From Hymenobacter nivis (GTDB taxonomy: Bacteria > Bacteroidota > Bacteroidia > Cytophagales > Hymenobacteraceae): a stretch of 64,000 bases of DNA. Shown here in pieces: positions 43,799 to 51,724 of this stretch. The DNA lies in NCBI RefSeq assembly GCF_006439025.1, contig NZ_RCYZ01000008.1, positions 1-64,000 of the forward strand. The letters run 5' to 3'. A program made the translations under genes and the position numbers. The number at the start of each line of letters is the position of its first letter. Within the stretch, counting starts at the first letter, position 1. The notes under the pieces were generated by a model. The model did no database searches. It was not told the DNA's origin and saw nothing but the letters and a program-made list of their open reading frames with translations.

Positions 43799-44068
43799 TT
43801 ACGGCCGGGGCCGGCCCAGCACCTCGGCGGTGCGGGCGCGCACGTACAGGTCTTCCACTTTGGTGCGGGCCCAAGGTGTGCGCCGCAAAAATACCAGGCT
43901 TGACTTGATGCTGGGGTTGACGGCGAAGCAGTTGATGCGCAGGCGTTCATCGAGCCCAGGCCAGCCGTAGGCGGCCAGCAGGTACTCGAGGATGTCGGCG
44001 AGCTTCACGCCGTGTAACTCGCGGATGAGGTGGCCCGATTCGTCGCGGGCGTCGGCAGGAAAGGACAC
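43799..44068 (-). CDS. VF530 family DNA-binding protein (DUF2132)
   Basis: 89 aa, GTG start at 44068. The family pattern LHGVKLADILEYLLAAYGWPGLDERLRINCF, then NPSIKSSLVFLRRTPWARTKVEDLYV, is clear. VF530 from Vibrio fischeri is a helical DNA-binding protein; regulatory role unknown. A weak TAGCTTTC box, 4 nt before the GTG, follows the same layout as the near-leaderless genes. It is divergent from the GH25 gene, sharing a 95-bp intergenic region. Confidence 0.88.
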   Translation of the reverse strand: MSFPADARDESGHLIRELHGVKLADILEYLLAAYGWPGLDERLRINCFAVNPSIKSSLVFLRRTPWARTKVEDLYVRARTAEVLGRPRP

Positions 44069-44152
44069 GGCGGAAAGCTAAAAAGAAAAGAAACTACGAC
44101 AAAGTTGGCACAAACCGGGGGGCTTGGGCACGCAACCCGCCCGGGCCGGCGT

Positions 44153-44160
44153 TATTTTTG
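44153..44160 (+). promoter_or_regulatory. -7 box immediately before the GH25 start
   Basis: TATTTTTG followed by GCC and ATG 44164. Full TAnnTTTG match with a 3-nt gap. Confidence 0.6.
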
Positions 44161-44163
44161 GCC

Positions 44164-45021
44164 ATGCCCCGCCTTCGCCCCACGCCGCCCGCGCCCGCCG
44201 CGCCCCTGCCCCGCCCCCGGCGGCCGGCGGCGCGCTGGCTGGCGGTGGCCCTGCTGCTAGGCCTGCTGGGCGGGGGCGTGTACTACGCCCGCCACGCGGT
44301 GCAGCTCAACCGCTACGCCCGGCGGGCCTGGGCCACGCTCACGCGCAAGGGCCTCACGGGGCGCGAGAAAACGCCGCTGCTGGCCGGCTTTTCGGTGCAT
44401 GGCATCGACGTATCGGCCTACCAGGGGCGCATCGACTGGACCGAGGTGGCGCGCCACGCAGTGCGCTTTGCCTTCATTAAGGCCAGCGAGGGCGTGCGCC
44501 TGCAAGACCCGCGCTTTGCCCGCAATTGGCGGGGGGCGCAGGCGGCGGGCATTTGCCGGGGGGCCTACCACTACTTTTCGCCCAACCGCGGCGGGGCCGA
44601 GCAGGCCCGCCTGTTCATCCGCACCGTGCCGTTGCGCCCCGGCGACCTGCCCCCGGTGCTCGACGTGGAAGCCTCCCAGTTCCACGACGTGGCCGTGATG
44701 CGGCGCGAGATGGCCACCTGGCTGCGCCTAGTGGAGGCGCACTACGGCGTGCGGCCCATCCTGTACTCCAACCACGGCTTCTACCGCCGCCACCTGGCCG
44801 GGCACTTCGACGACTACCCCCTGTGGCTGGCCCACTACGAGGTGGAGCGCCCCACCCTGCCCCCCGGCAAGTGGATCATCTGGCAGCATTCCGACGAGGC
44901 CTACGTGCCCGGCATCCGCGGCACCGTCGATTTCAACGTGTTCCAGGGCAGCTACGCGGCGCTGCTGGCCCTGCGCGTGCCGCTCGCTCCGGCCCCAGCG
45001 CCGGCCGGGGCCCGCCGCTGA
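44164..45021 (+). CDS. GH25 family lysozyme (membrane-anchored)
   Basis: 285 aa from ATG 44164; a TTG two codons upstream is in frame but overlaps the -7 box. Residues 18-45 form an N-terminal signal-anchor (WLAVALLLGLLGGGVYYA). GH25 signatures: HGIDVSAYQGRIDW (catalytic Asp/Glu region start), FAFIKASEGVRLQDP, GICRGAYHYFSPNRGG, LPPVLDVEASQF (catalytic DVE), ILYSNHGFY and WQHSDEAYVPGIRGTVDFNVF. GH25 enzymes cleave the MurNAc-GlcNAc linkage of peptidoglycan; with an inner-membrane anchor it should act on the periplasmic wall. Confidence 0.93.
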   Translation: MPRLRPTPPAPAAPLPRPRRPAARWLAVALLLGLLGGGVYYARHAVQLNRYARRAWATLTRKGLTGREKTPLLAGFSVHGIDVSAYQGRIDWTEVARHAVRFAFIKASEGVRLQDPRFARNWRGAQAAGICRGAYHYFSPNRGGAEQARLFIRTVPLRPGDLPPVLDVEASQFHDVAVMRREMATWLRLVEAHYGVRPILYSNHGFYRRHLAGHFDDYPLWLAHYEVERPTLPPGKWIIWQHSDEAYVPGIRGTVDFNVFQGSYAALLALRVPLAPAPAPAGARR

Positions 45022-45124
45022 ACGGGGACTGGGGCCCCGGCCACGCAAAAAGCCGCCCAGCGGCGCTGCTTGTGCCAAGCAGCGGCTACCGGACGGCTCT
45101 CTGGGGCCCCTGGGGGCCAGGCGC

Positions 45125-45337
45125 TTACATTTTGGGCGCCATCTTGTCCTCTTTCTTCATCATCTTGGCGTCCTTCTTCATCATTTTGTCGTCGCCGGCG
45201 TTGTGCTTCATTTTCTTGTCTTCCTTCTTCATCATTTTAGCGTCTTTCCGAGCCATCTTGTCGTCGGTTTGGGCCGAGGCGCTGAAGAACGAGGCGGTGA
45301 GGGCGAGGGCTGCTACGAGCCGGAGGGTGGTTTTCAT
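45125..45337 (-). CDS. Pentapeptide MXKDX repeat protein
   Basis: 70 aa from ATG 45337 with a signal peptide (LVAALALTASFFSASAQ). After it the sequence is almost only Met, Lys, Asp and Glu: DDKMARKDAKMMKKEDKK, then MKHNAGDDKMMKKDAKMMKK, with five-residue periodicity of the MxKDx type. The family has no known function; metal or acidic-polymer binding has been suggested by composition only. Low complexity means some annotation tools will miss it. It is convergent with the GH25 gene and divergent from rlpA. Confidence 0.85.
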   Translation of the reverse strand: MKTTLRLVAALALTASFFSASAQTDDKMARKDAKMMKKEDKKMKHNAGDDKMMKKDAKMMKKEDKMAPKM

Positions 45338-45412
45338 GGGATGCGAAAAAGGGGGTGGTGACGTTATTAAGGGGTAATTTTCCGAAAGGTGGGCCACGGG
45401 CCTGAACACAAC

Positions 45413-45847
45413 ATGAAGAACTATTTCAACCGCCAAATCATGCACGGGGGCCGGTGGGCCCGCCGCGCCGCGCTGGCCGGGGCCCTGGCCGCGGGGCTGC
45501 TGGCCGCGGGCTGCGGCAGCAGCCGGCCGGGTTTCACGCAAACAGGCCAGGGCTCGTACTACGCCAACAAGTTTCGGGGGCGGCCCACGGCCAGCGGGGC
45601 CCCCTACCGGCCCAGCAAAATGACGGCCGCCCACAACACGCTGCCCTTCGGCACCCGCATCCGCGTCACGAACGTGCGCAACGGCCGCTCGGTGAAGGTG
45701 ACCGTGAACGACCGGGGCCCCCACGTGGCCGGCCGCATCGTGGACGTGTCGGGCAAGGCCGCCCGCCGCCTCGACTTGGTGCGGGCCGGCGTGGTGCCCG
45801 TGAAGCTCGAAGTCATCAAGGCGGCCCCGCGGGGAGGCGGCCGCTAG
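45413..45847 (+). CDS. rlpA: RlpA-family septal ring lytic transglycosylase, lipoprotein
   Basis: 144 aa from ATG 45413. Lipoprotein signal LLAAGCGSS, then a double-psi beta-barrel: QTGQGSYYANKFRGRPTASG, AAHNTLPFGTRIRVTN, RNGRSVKVTVNDRGP and GRIVDVSGKAARRL. The catalytic-type Asp/His positions in the NDRGP and AAHNTLPFG blocks are present. RlpA cleaves denuded glycan strands in peptidoglycan; the C-terminal SPOR domain of the Escherichia coli protein is absent. A 67-aa gene follows 14 bp later with its own -7 box. Confidence 0.92.
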   Translation: MKNYFNRQIMHGGRWARRAALAGALAAGLLAAGCGSSRPGFTQTGQGSYYANKFRGRPTASGAPYRPSKMTAAHNTLPFGTRIRVTNVRNGRSVKVTVNDRGPHVAGRIVDVSGKAARRLDLVRAGVVPVKLEVIKAAPRGGGR

Positions 45848-45848
45848 C

Positions 45849-45856
45849 TACTTTTG
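45849..45856 (+). promoter_or_regulatory. -7 box immediately before the 67-aa gene
   Basis: TACTTTTG, then CCGCC and ATG 45862. Full TAnnTTTG match, 5-nt gap; it overlaps the rlpA stop codon region. Confidence 0.55.
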
Positions 45857-45861
45857 CCGCC

Positions 45862-46065
45862 ATGAGCCACAACATCCGCAAGAAAGTAACCTGGACGTGC
45901 CCCCCCGGCCTGGGCCGTTTCGCCGCCCTCGACCACTGGGTACGCGCCGCCGAAGACGAGGGCTGGTCGGACGCCGAAGTCCAGCAAGTGCTTGACGAGG
46001 TGGTGGAAGCCGAAGACGACAAATCCGGCCACGAAGTGCTGGCCTACTACTCGGCCCGCCCGTAG
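45862..46065 (+). CDS. Hypothetical 67-aa protein
   Basis: 67 aa from ATG 45862 (MSHNIRKKVTWTCPPGLGRF). It is hidden inside a longer frame that begins in antiphase within rlpA, so its own start is set by the -7 box 5 nt upstream and by G/C-rich third positions. Sequence is a basic N-terminus and then an acidic helix-rich tail (WVRAAEDEGWSDAEVQQVLDE and VVEAEDDKSGHEVL). No family recognised. The helical tail could be an interaction segment. Confidence 0.6.
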   Translation: MSHNIRKKVTWTCPPGLGRFAALDHWVRAAEDEGWSDAEVQQVLDEVVEAEDDKSGHEVLAYYSARP

Positions 46066-46083
46066 CAGGGGCCCCAAACCCAA

Positions 46084-46118
46084 ACGGGGCCGCCTGGCCA
46101 CTGGCCAGGCGGCCCCGT
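46084..46118. terminator. Long GC hairpin between convergent genes
   Basis: Perfect 17-bp arms (46084-46100 and 46102-46118; ACGGGGCCGCCTGGCCA). Lies between the 67-aa gene and the convergent 46.1-kb gene and probably ends both transcripts, although T-runs are missing. Confidence 0.7.
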
Positions 46119-46147
46119 GGCCGTATTACGAAGTGCGCGCGGGGGCC

Positions 46148-46654
46148 CTACTTCTTGTCCTTTTCGCGCTTGGCTTTGGCCTTTTCGAGGGCTTCGTCGC
46201 GCTTGGCTTTTTCTTTCTGCTTGCGCTCCAGCTCCTTGGCCATCTTTTCGCGCTTGCCGGGGTACTTGATGTCGTACTGCTGAATCTTCAGGATGCTGTC
46301 CTGCTCGGCCATCGTCCGGCGCGTTGTGACGCGGCCCGTGAGCGAGGCCATGTCGCCCTCAGCCATCTGCACGGTGGTGCCGGTAGGCGACGTGACGAGG
46401 CCGGTCGGGCTGACGGTGTAGCCGCTGAGCAGCTTTTTATCGGCCGTGAGCGGGTTGGCCAAGCCCTGTTCGGTGAGCACCACGCGGCCGTTCACCATCG
46501 CCAGGCCGTCCTTCACACCGGCGCCCGGTGTAGCAGCTAGGCGTGCCCGGGCGGGCACGGCGGCGCGGCGGGGGGGCAACTTGGTTTGGGCCTGGGCTCC
46601 GGCGGCGCCCAGCAGCAGGGCCCCAAAAATCACAAATCGGAAAGAGATACGCAT
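46148..46654 (-). CDS. DUF6799-like secreted protein with basic coiled-coil tail
   Basis: 168 aa. Signal peptide (FVIFGALLLGAAGAQAQ). Residues 50-105 carry the DUF6799-like pattern: DGLAMVNGRVVLTEQGLANPLT then GYTVSPTGLVTSPTGTTVQMAEGDMASLTG. The last 50 residues are a highly charged Lys/Glu/Arg helix (EKMAKELERKQKEKAKRDEA and beyond) that may form a coiled coil. Function unknown. It is convergent with the 67-aa gene, and a palindromic hairpin lies between their ends. Confidence 0.72.
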   Translation of the reverse strand: MRISFRFVIFGALLLGAAGAQAQTKLPPRRAAVPARARLAATPGAGVKDGLAMVNGRVVLTEQGLANPLTADKKLLSGYTVSPTGLVTSPTGTTVQMAEGDMASLTGRVTTRRTMAEQDSILKIQQYDIKYPGKREKMAKELERKQKEKAKRDEALEKAKAKREKDKK

Positions 46655-46872
46655 AACGGGTAAATTTGAAATAAATTGAATTTAAACAGGGCGGCTTTCG
46701 GGGCCCAATAGCTTTGCTTGCGCAAATATATTGGGCCGCCCGGGGCCCCGCCAAACCCTTCTGCAAAACCAATACCAACGGCCCCGGCGCACGGGCAAAA
46801 ACGCGGAGCGGCTTCCTTACGTTCAATCAGTGCCGGGCTGATTAACGCCGGATTAATTCCCCTCTCCCTCCC

Positions 46873-47211
46873 ATGGCCACGAAAATTTCCGTAGACGAGC
46901 TCTACCGTACCTTCCACGAGGAAGTGAACATGACCGCTTCCGAGTTGGAAAAATGGTTGAAAACCGATGAATCGAAGCACGTGGGCCAGGCCGACAACGG
47001 CGGCGAAAGCATTGGCCACCAATCCGGGAAGCACATCGTTGATATTTTGCATAAAAAGAAGGCCGACCTTAGCCCCGACGACGAGGCCCACATGCACAAA
47101 GTGCATTCTTACATCGCCCGCCACTCGGCCCAGCGCCCCAGCGGCGACGTGGCCCACACCCCCTGGCGCTACTCGCTGATGAACTGGGGCCACGACCCGC
47201 TCAAAAAGTAA
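46873..47211 (+). CDS. DUF3140 domain protein
   Basis: 112 aa. It matches DUF3140: VDELYRTFHEEVNMTASELEKWLKTDES, ESIGHQSGKHIVDILHKKKADL, DDEAHMHKVHSYIARHSAQRP and TPWRYSLMNWGHDPLKK. The domain is small, rich in helix and in His/Lys; it is found in many soil bacteria, often near stress genes, and no biochemical role is established. It precedes the cbpA-cbpM pair in the same direction. Confidence 0.9.
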   Translation: MATKISVDELYRTFHEEVNMTASELEKWLKTDESKHVGQADNGGESIGHQSGKHIVDILHKKKADLSPDDEAHMHKVHSYIARHSAQRPSGDVAHTPWRYSLMNWGHDPLKK

Positions 47212-47306
47212 GCAAGCCAAGGGCGAACCAGTGCGCCGATAACCGCAACTTCACCGCCCGTCCCCGTCATTTGCGGCTTCCCGCACGTGCTTTTCTCATC
47301 TTATCA

Positions 47307-48245
47307 ATGGAGTACAAGGATTATTACAAGACGCTGGGCGTGGAGAAAACCGCCACGGCTGAGCAGATAAAGAAGGCGTACCGCAAGCTGGCCCGCCAGC
47401 ACCACCCCGACGTGAACCCCAACAACCCGGAGTCGGAGCGTAAATTCAAGGAGGCCAACGAGGCCAACGAGGTGCTGAGCGACGCCGACAAGCGCAAGAA
47501 ATACGACCAGCTGGGGGCCGACTGGCAGCGCTACGAGCAGCAAGGCGCCAGCCGGGGCCCCGCGGGCGGCCGCGGGGCCCCCGGCGGCGGCTTCGACTGG
47601 GGCCAGTATGCCCAGGGCGGCGGGGGCGGCAGCCCATTTGGCGACGAGGGCGGTGATTTTTCAGATTTCTTCGGGTCCATTTTTGGCAACATGGGCGGCG
47701 GCGGTGGCCGCAGCGCCCGCCCTGGGGCTGGCCAAGACTACCAGGCCGAGCTGGAGCTGAGCCTGGAGGAAGCCTACCAAGGTGGGCCGCGCACCATCAC
47801 GGTGAACGGCAAGAACCTGCGCCTGACCGTGAAGCCGGGCGTGGCCGACGGCCAAACCATCCGGCTGCGCGGCCAGGGGGGGCCCGGCCGCAACGGGGGC
47901 CCCGAAGGGGCCCTGCTCCTCACTTTCCGCCTTGCGCCCGACGCCCGCTACGCCCGCACCGGCAACGACCTGACCCAGGACGTGCCCGTGGACCTGTACA
48001 CCGCCCTGCTCGGCGGCGAGCAAACCGTGGCCACGCTGGGCAGCCCGGTCAAAATCAAAATCAAGCCCGAAACCCCCAACGGCACCCGCCTGCGCCTGCG
48101 CGGCAAGGGCTTCCCGGTGTACGACCAGCCCGGCCAGTTCGGCGACCTCTACCTGCGCCTCACCATTGCCTTGCCCCAGCACCTCACCGACGAGGAAAAG
48201 GCGCTGATCGGGCAGCTGGCCGCCCTGCGCGCCCCCGCGGCGTAG
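47307..48245 (+). CDS. cbpA: DnaJ C-terminal domain co-chaperone (CbpA-like)
   Basis: 312 aa from ATG 47307 (MEYKDYYKTLGV). J domain at residues 1-70 with HHPDVNP (HPD motif), then a Gly-rich linker (about 75-140) and two C-terminal beta domains (YQAELELSLEEAYQGGPRTI, LRLTVKPGVADGQTIRLRGQG, PETPNGTRLRLRGKGFPVYD). The Cys-rich zinc finger of DnaJ is absent, as expected for CbpA/DnaJ type II. It stimulates Hsp70. The next gene, a CbpM-type modulator, starts 40 bp later, the usual pairing. Confidence 0.95.
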   Translation: MEYKDYYKTLGVEKTATAEQIKKAYRKLARQHHPDVNPNNPESERKFKEANEANEVLSDADKRKKYDQLGADWQRYEQQGASRGPAGGRGAPGGGFDWGQYAQGGGGGSPFGDEGGDFSDFFGSIFGNMGGGGGRSARPGAGQDYQAELELSLEEAYQGGPRTITVNGKNLRLTVKPGVADGQTIRLRGQGGPGRNGGPEGALLLTFRLAPDARYARTGNDLTQDVPVDLYTALLGGEQTVATLGSPVKIKIKPETPNGTRLRLRGKGFPVYDQPGQFGDLYLRLTIALPQHLTDEEKALIGQLAALRAPAA

Positions 48246-48284
48246 CCGCTGCTTTTCTTGCTTTCCGCCTTTTCCCGCCCGCTT

Positions 48285-48605
48285 ATGTTCGTTCTCACTT
48301 TCCAGGAATGCGCCGTTCGCTACGGCTTGAACGCCGAGGATTTGCACGGCTTTGTGGCCGTTGGGCTCCTGCGCCCCGCCCCCACCCCCAACGCCGTGGA
48401 AATCGACGACGAGCCCGACGAGCTGCTGCCGCGCCTCGCCCGCCTGCACCACGGCCTGGGCTTGCCCCCCGAAGCCCTCGACCTTGTGCTGGCCATGCGC
48501 CAGCGCCTGCTGGGCCTGCAAGCCGCCCTGGCCCGCGAAACCTCCCGCGCCCAGCAGCTGGAGCAGTTCCTCCACGGCCGGGGCCCCACGATTGATTTCA
48601 GTTAG
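48285..48605 (+). CDS. cbpM: Chaperone modulator CbpM
   Basis: 106 aa from ATG 48285. Features of CbpM/MerR-like modulators: FQECAVRYGLNAEDLHGFVAVGLLRP, a linker with PNAVEIDDEPDELLPRLARLHHG and then a long helix with coiled-coil pattern (DLVLAMRQRLLGLQAALARE). CbpM binds the J-domain of CbpA and inhibits its co-chaperone and DNA-binding activity. The protein is adjacent to and downstream of cbpA in the same direction, as in Escherichia coli. Confidence 0.9.
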   Translation: MFVLTFQECAVRYGLNAEDLHGFVAVGLLRPAPTPNAVEIDDEPDELLPRLARLHHGLGLPPEALDLVLAMRQRLLGLQAALARETSRAQQLEQFLHGRGPTIDFS

Positions 48606-48734
48606 CAGTTAAGTACTGAGCCATTAGCTGATGGCTAAAGCTACTTGCCAACTGCTTAGGAATTATGTCAGTAGGCCAATAATTAGCCCCAGAAGGGCTG
48701 TACAAGTGCGTAAGCCTTACCGCTAATTAAAAAA

Positions 48735-49475
48735 TCAGGCGATGGCCAGGGCCAAGCCAGCACCCACCACGGTGGCGCCCAGCTTGGCCCAATCGAGGCG
48801 GTGCTCGGGGCTGGTTTCGAAGAGGATAGTAGTGGAAACGTGCAGGAAATTGCCGGCCACCAGGCCCAGCAGGGCCGCGTAGGCCCCCGGCCCCAGCCGC
48901 TCGTTCAGCACCAGGTAGTTGCTGCTCAAGATGCCCACCGGGCCGGCCAGCGCGAAAATCAGCAGCGCGGGCCACGTGCGGCGGGCCGGGCCGGGCCGCT
49001 GGTGCAGCAGCGTGGCCAGCGCAAACGCGGCCGGTACGTGGTGCAGCGCCACGCCCGCCACCACGGCGTAGTACGGGGGGCCCACCGCCCCGGCCGCGGC
49101 CGGCACCAGAATGCTGCCCTCCAAAAACGAGTGCACCGCCAGGGCCCCCAGCAGCAGCAGCGGCACCCGGCCGGCATGAGCCGAATGGGCATCGGCGGCG
49201 TGCACATGGCCGTGCTCGATGCCGTGCGAAAACAGCTCCAGCAGCACCTGCCCGAAGAAGCCGGCCAACACCCAGTAGCCCACCCGGGGGCCCTGGCCCG
49301 GCACCAGCTGCCAGGCCTCGGGCAGCAAGTGCGTGACGGTGAGCGTGAACAGGTATGCGCCGCTAAAGGCCAGCAGCGGCTTGAGGGCCGCCCGGCCCAA
49401 GGCCGCAGGCAGCCGGCCAGCGGCCCAGCCCGCCCCGAGCACCGTGCTCAGCAAAACAAAAATGGCAATCCACAT
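48735..49475 (-). CDS. ZIP family metal transporter
   Basis: 246 aa from ATG 49475 (MWIAIFVLLSTVLGAGWA). About eight hydrophobic segments. The ZIP signature lies in TM4-5: LAVHSFLEGSILVP (HSF.EG) and VALHHVPAAFAL (HH.P), with His/Glu that bind metal. The variable loop between TM3 and TM4 is His-rich (HGIEHGHVHAADAHSAHAG), typical for zinc binding. It takes up Zn2+ or other divalent ions across the inner membrane. Transcribed opposite to cbpA-cbpM. Confidence 0.92.
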   Translation of the reverse strand: MWIAIFVLLSTVLGAGWAAGRLPAALGRAALKPLLAFSGAYLFTLTVTHLLPEAWQLVPGQGPRVGYWVLAGFFGQVLLELFSHGIEHGHVHAADAHSAHAGRVPLLLLGALAVHSFLEGSILVPAAAGAVGPPYYAVVAGVALHHVPAAFALATLLHQRPGPARRTWPALLIFALAGPVGILSSNYLVLNERLGPGAYAALLGLVAGNFLHVSTTILFETSPEHRLDWAKLGATVVGAGLALAIA

Positions 49476-49587
49476 CCGCAAAAACGCAAAAAAACGGCCG
49501 CACCGCAGCCGCACAAAAGCGGCCGCCTGCCCCGCGCCGGTGGGCGGAGCAGGCGGCCGCTGCAAAAATTACCGGGCCAGCGGGCGG

Positions 49588-49947
49588 CTACTTCTTCTCC
49601 GCTGCGGGCTTGTCGCGCGCGTCGCCGTCGGCGGGGGCGGCGTCATTCTTTTTCTCCTCGCCGCTCAGGTTGGTGGCATCGGCCGACATGGCTTCGGCGG
49701 CGTTGGGCATAGCGCGCTTATCGAGCTTCTCCGACGAGTTGATGGGCCGCGGGATGGCCCCGCCCTTGGCCGCGTTGGGCATGTCGGCCGAGTCGGAGGC
49801 ACGCAGCTCGCTGATGCGGGTGCCGGGGGCCACCATGTCCACCGATACTTTTTCGTCGGGGCGCCAGTCGGAGGGCTCGCTGCTGCAAGCGTTCAGGGCA
49901 AGGGCGGCGGTGGCCAGGGCCAGGGCCCGGGGGGAGAGGAATTTCAT
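49588..49947 (-). CDS. Hypothetical lipoprotein
   Basis: 119 aa from ATG 49947. Lipoprotein signal (LALATAALALNACSSE). The rest is polar and low in structure: SDWRPDEKVSVDMVAPGT, then repeated ADMPNAAKGG and AMPNAAEAMS-like units, and a Lys/Glu/Asp tail. Two near-copies of the PNAA motif suggest internal duplication. No family recognised. Membrane anchored, function unknown. Confidence 0.75.
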   Translation of the reverse strand: MKFLSPRALALATAALALNACSSEPSDWRPDEKVSVDMVAPGTRISELRASDSADMPNAAKGGAIPRPINSSEKLDKRAMPNAAEAMSADATNLSGEEKKNDAAPADGDARDKPAAEKK

Positions 49948-50050
49948 GGGTGAAAAAACAACAATAGCGGTCAGATGGAATGCGTTACGTAGCGGCGGGC
50001 GGCGGGGTGGGCCGAGCCGCGCTTTTTTTGGCGGGGCCCCAGTGGGGGCC

Positions 50051-50650
50051 CTACGCCAGCAGGTTCTTGCGGCGCAGCAGGGCCTCGAACAGCTTGCGGT
50101 CGTTGTCGGAGTTGAAGATGCGCTGGGGCAAATGTAAAAACACCGGCACGTCGAACGTGCGGGCCAGCCACAGGCGCCAGCCGGCGGTGTCAGCGGGCGG
50201 GTCGCCGGCCTTGAGGTAGAGCAGGTAGGCATCGCCGTCGCGGCGCACCTTGCCGATCATGTCCCAGGTCAGCTGCATGGCTTTTTCCTTGCTCACGCGC
50301 AGCAGCAACTGCTTCTGGTCCATCTCAAAGCTCATGCGCTCAAACAGCGGCTTGCTCTGCTCCATCTGCGTCACGCCCGTGACCTGGGCCGAGCGCAGCA
50401 GTACAAACGCCAGCGTGAGCACGAAGCTCAGCGCCAGCCACCACCACGAATGCCAGATAATGGCCGGCAGCAGCCCGATGGCAAACGGCACGAGGGCGTA
50501 CTTCCAGTCTTTGCGCCACACCTCGGCCATGGCCAGCTTGGTGTAGGCGTTGGTGTCGAACTGCGATTTTTTGGTGACGATGGCCAGCGGCGACGGCTGC
50601 TGCTGCTGGCGGAAGCCGCCGCCCCCGCCGCGTTGGTTGGGTTGGTTCAT
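50051..50650 (-). CDS. Hypothetical membrane protein with two TM segments
   Basis: 199 aa. A Gly/Gln-rich N-terminus (GGGGGFRQQQQPS) precedes two hydrophobic helices (YALVPFAIGLLPAIIW and WWLALSFVLTLAFVLL), then a PH-like region (MSFEMDQKQLLLRVSKEKAMQL, DMIGKVRRDGDAYLLYLKAG, PVFLHLPQRIFNSDNDRKLFEALL). The layout, two helices then a single beta-rich domain with a final helix, resembles YcxB-like proteins. Probably inner membrane. The polar N-terminus is unusually low in complexity. Confidence 0.78.
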   Translation of the reverse strand: MNQPNQRGGGGGFRQQQQPSPLAIVTKKSQFDTNAYTKLAMAEVWRKDWKYALVPFAIGLLPAIIWHSWWWLALSFVLTLAFVLLRSAQVTGVTQMEQSKPLFERMSFEMDQKQLLLRVSKEKAMQLTWDMIGKVRRDGDAYLLYLKAGDPPADTAGWRLWLARTFDVPVFLHLPQRIFNSDNDRKLFEALLRRKNLLA

Positions 50651-50652
50651 GG

Positions 50653-50743
50653 GTTGTAGTTATCAGTTAATTGTTATCGGGTGGCAGGCGTTGGGGTGAA
50701 TTGGCAGTAATTAAAAACGTACTAAAAACTGATAACCAACAAC
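50653..50743. repeat. Palindromic sequence upstream of the 50.0-kb gene
   Basis: Arms 50653-50668 and 50727-50743 (GTTGTAGTTATCAGTT and its inverted near-copy) separated by 58 bp. They lie between two minus-strand genes and are similar in style to the AT-rich hairpin between rplU and rpmA. Confidence 0.55.
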
Positions 50744-50749
50744 TGGCAA

Positions 50750-51613
50750 CTAAAATGCTTTTAGGCTAAGGTCGAGGATGGGGGCCGAGTGCGTGAGGGC
50801 CCCCACCGAGATGTAGTCGACGCCGGTGGCGGCTACCGCGGCCAGGGTTTGCTCGGTGATGCCGCCGCTGGCCTCGGTTTCGAAGCGTCCGGCCACCACG
50901 GCCACTGCCTCGTGCATCTGGGCGGGCGTCATGTTGTCGAGCATCAAGCGCTGGAAGCCGCCGGCGGCCAGGGCCTGCTGCACCTCTTCCAGGGTGCGGG
51001 TTTCGAGCACGATGGGCAGCTGCCGGCCGGTGCGGGCCAAGTAGGCATGCGTGGCGGCCAGGGCCGCGGCCACGCCGCCGGCGTAGTCCACGTGGTTGTC
51101 CTTCAGCATTATCATGTCGAAGAGGCCGTAGCGGTGGTTCACGCCGCCGCCGATCAGCACGGCCCACTTCTCGCAGAGGCGGAAGTTGGGGGTGGTTTTG
51201 CGGGTGTCGAGCAGGCGGGCCTTGGTGCCGGCCAGCAGCGCGGTGAGTTGCGCCGTGTAGGTGGCAATGCCGCTCATGCGCTGCATGCAGTTGAGCACCA
51301 GGCGCTCGGCGGTGAGGATGCTGCGGGCGGGGCCCTCCACCACAAAGGCTACGTCGCCGGGCTGCACGCGGGTACCGTCGGGCAGCGCCTCGCGCACCTG
51401 CAACGAGTGGTCCATCGCCGCGAAGATGCGCGGGGCCAGGGCCACGCCGGCCAATACGCCGGTACCTTTCACCAATAAGCGGGCGCGGTTGCGGGCATCG
51501 GCCGGAATAGCGGCCAGCGCCGAATGGTCGCCGTCGCCCACGTCTTCGGCCAGCGCCGTGCGGATGAAGGTGGCGAGGGCCTCGTCGGTCAGGTAAGCGG
51601 GGAGCGGTTGCAC
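50750..51613 (-). CDS. nadC: Nicotinate-nucleotide pyrophosphorylase (carboxylating)
   Basis: 287 aa. Quinolinate phosphoribosyltransferase of NAD biosynthesis. Start is GTG 51613 (VQPLPAYLTDEALATF), which lies 4 nt after a perfect -7 box and begins the family N-terminus; a frame-extended start further up is rejected. Motifs: LAEDVGDGDHSALAAI, AERLVLNCMQRMSGIAT, ARLLDTRKTTPNFR (QAPRTase core), CEKWAVLIGGGVNHRYGLFDMIMLKDNH, VLETRTLEEVQQAL and LMLDNMTPAQM. No nadA or nadB lies in the window. Confidence 0.97.
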   Translation of the reverse strand: MQPLPAYLTDEALATFIRTALAEDVGDGDHSALAAIPADARNRARLLVKGTGVLAGVALAPRIFAAMDHSLQVREALPDGTRVQPGDVAFVVEGPARSILTAERLVLNCMQRMSGIATYTAQLTALLAGTKARLLDTRKTTPNFRLCEKWAVLIGGGVNHRYGLFDMIMLKDNHVDYAGGVAAALAATHAYLARTGRQLPIVLETRTLEEVQQALAAGGFQRLMLDNMTPAQMHEAVAVVAGRFETEASGGITEQTLAAVAATGVDYISVGALTHSAPILDLSLKAF

Positions 51614-51617
51614 GCCG

Positions 51618-51625
51618 CAAAGGTA
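51618..51625 (-). promoter_or_regulatory. -7 box immediately before nadC
   Basis: Minus strand TACCTTTG, then CGGC and the GTG start at 51613. Full TAnnTTTG match, 4-nt gap. Confidence 0.6.
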
Positions 51626-51670
51626 CGGGCCCCGCCCTTGCCGCGGAAGCCCGGCCGGGGCCCCCACGCA

Positions 51671-51705
51671 AAGCCCCGCCGCCTGGCGAGCAGACGGCGG
51701 GGCTT
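51671..51705 (-). terminator. GC hairpin downstream of the DUF4783 gene
   Basis: Arms AAGCCCCGCCG (51671-51681) and CGGCGGGGCTT (51695-51705), exact 11-bp inverted repeat, loop of 13 bases, only three T residues after it. It lies between DUF4783 and nadC, both on the minus strand. Confidence 0.75.
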
Positions 51706-51724
51706 CGGCGGAAATAATGAACAG

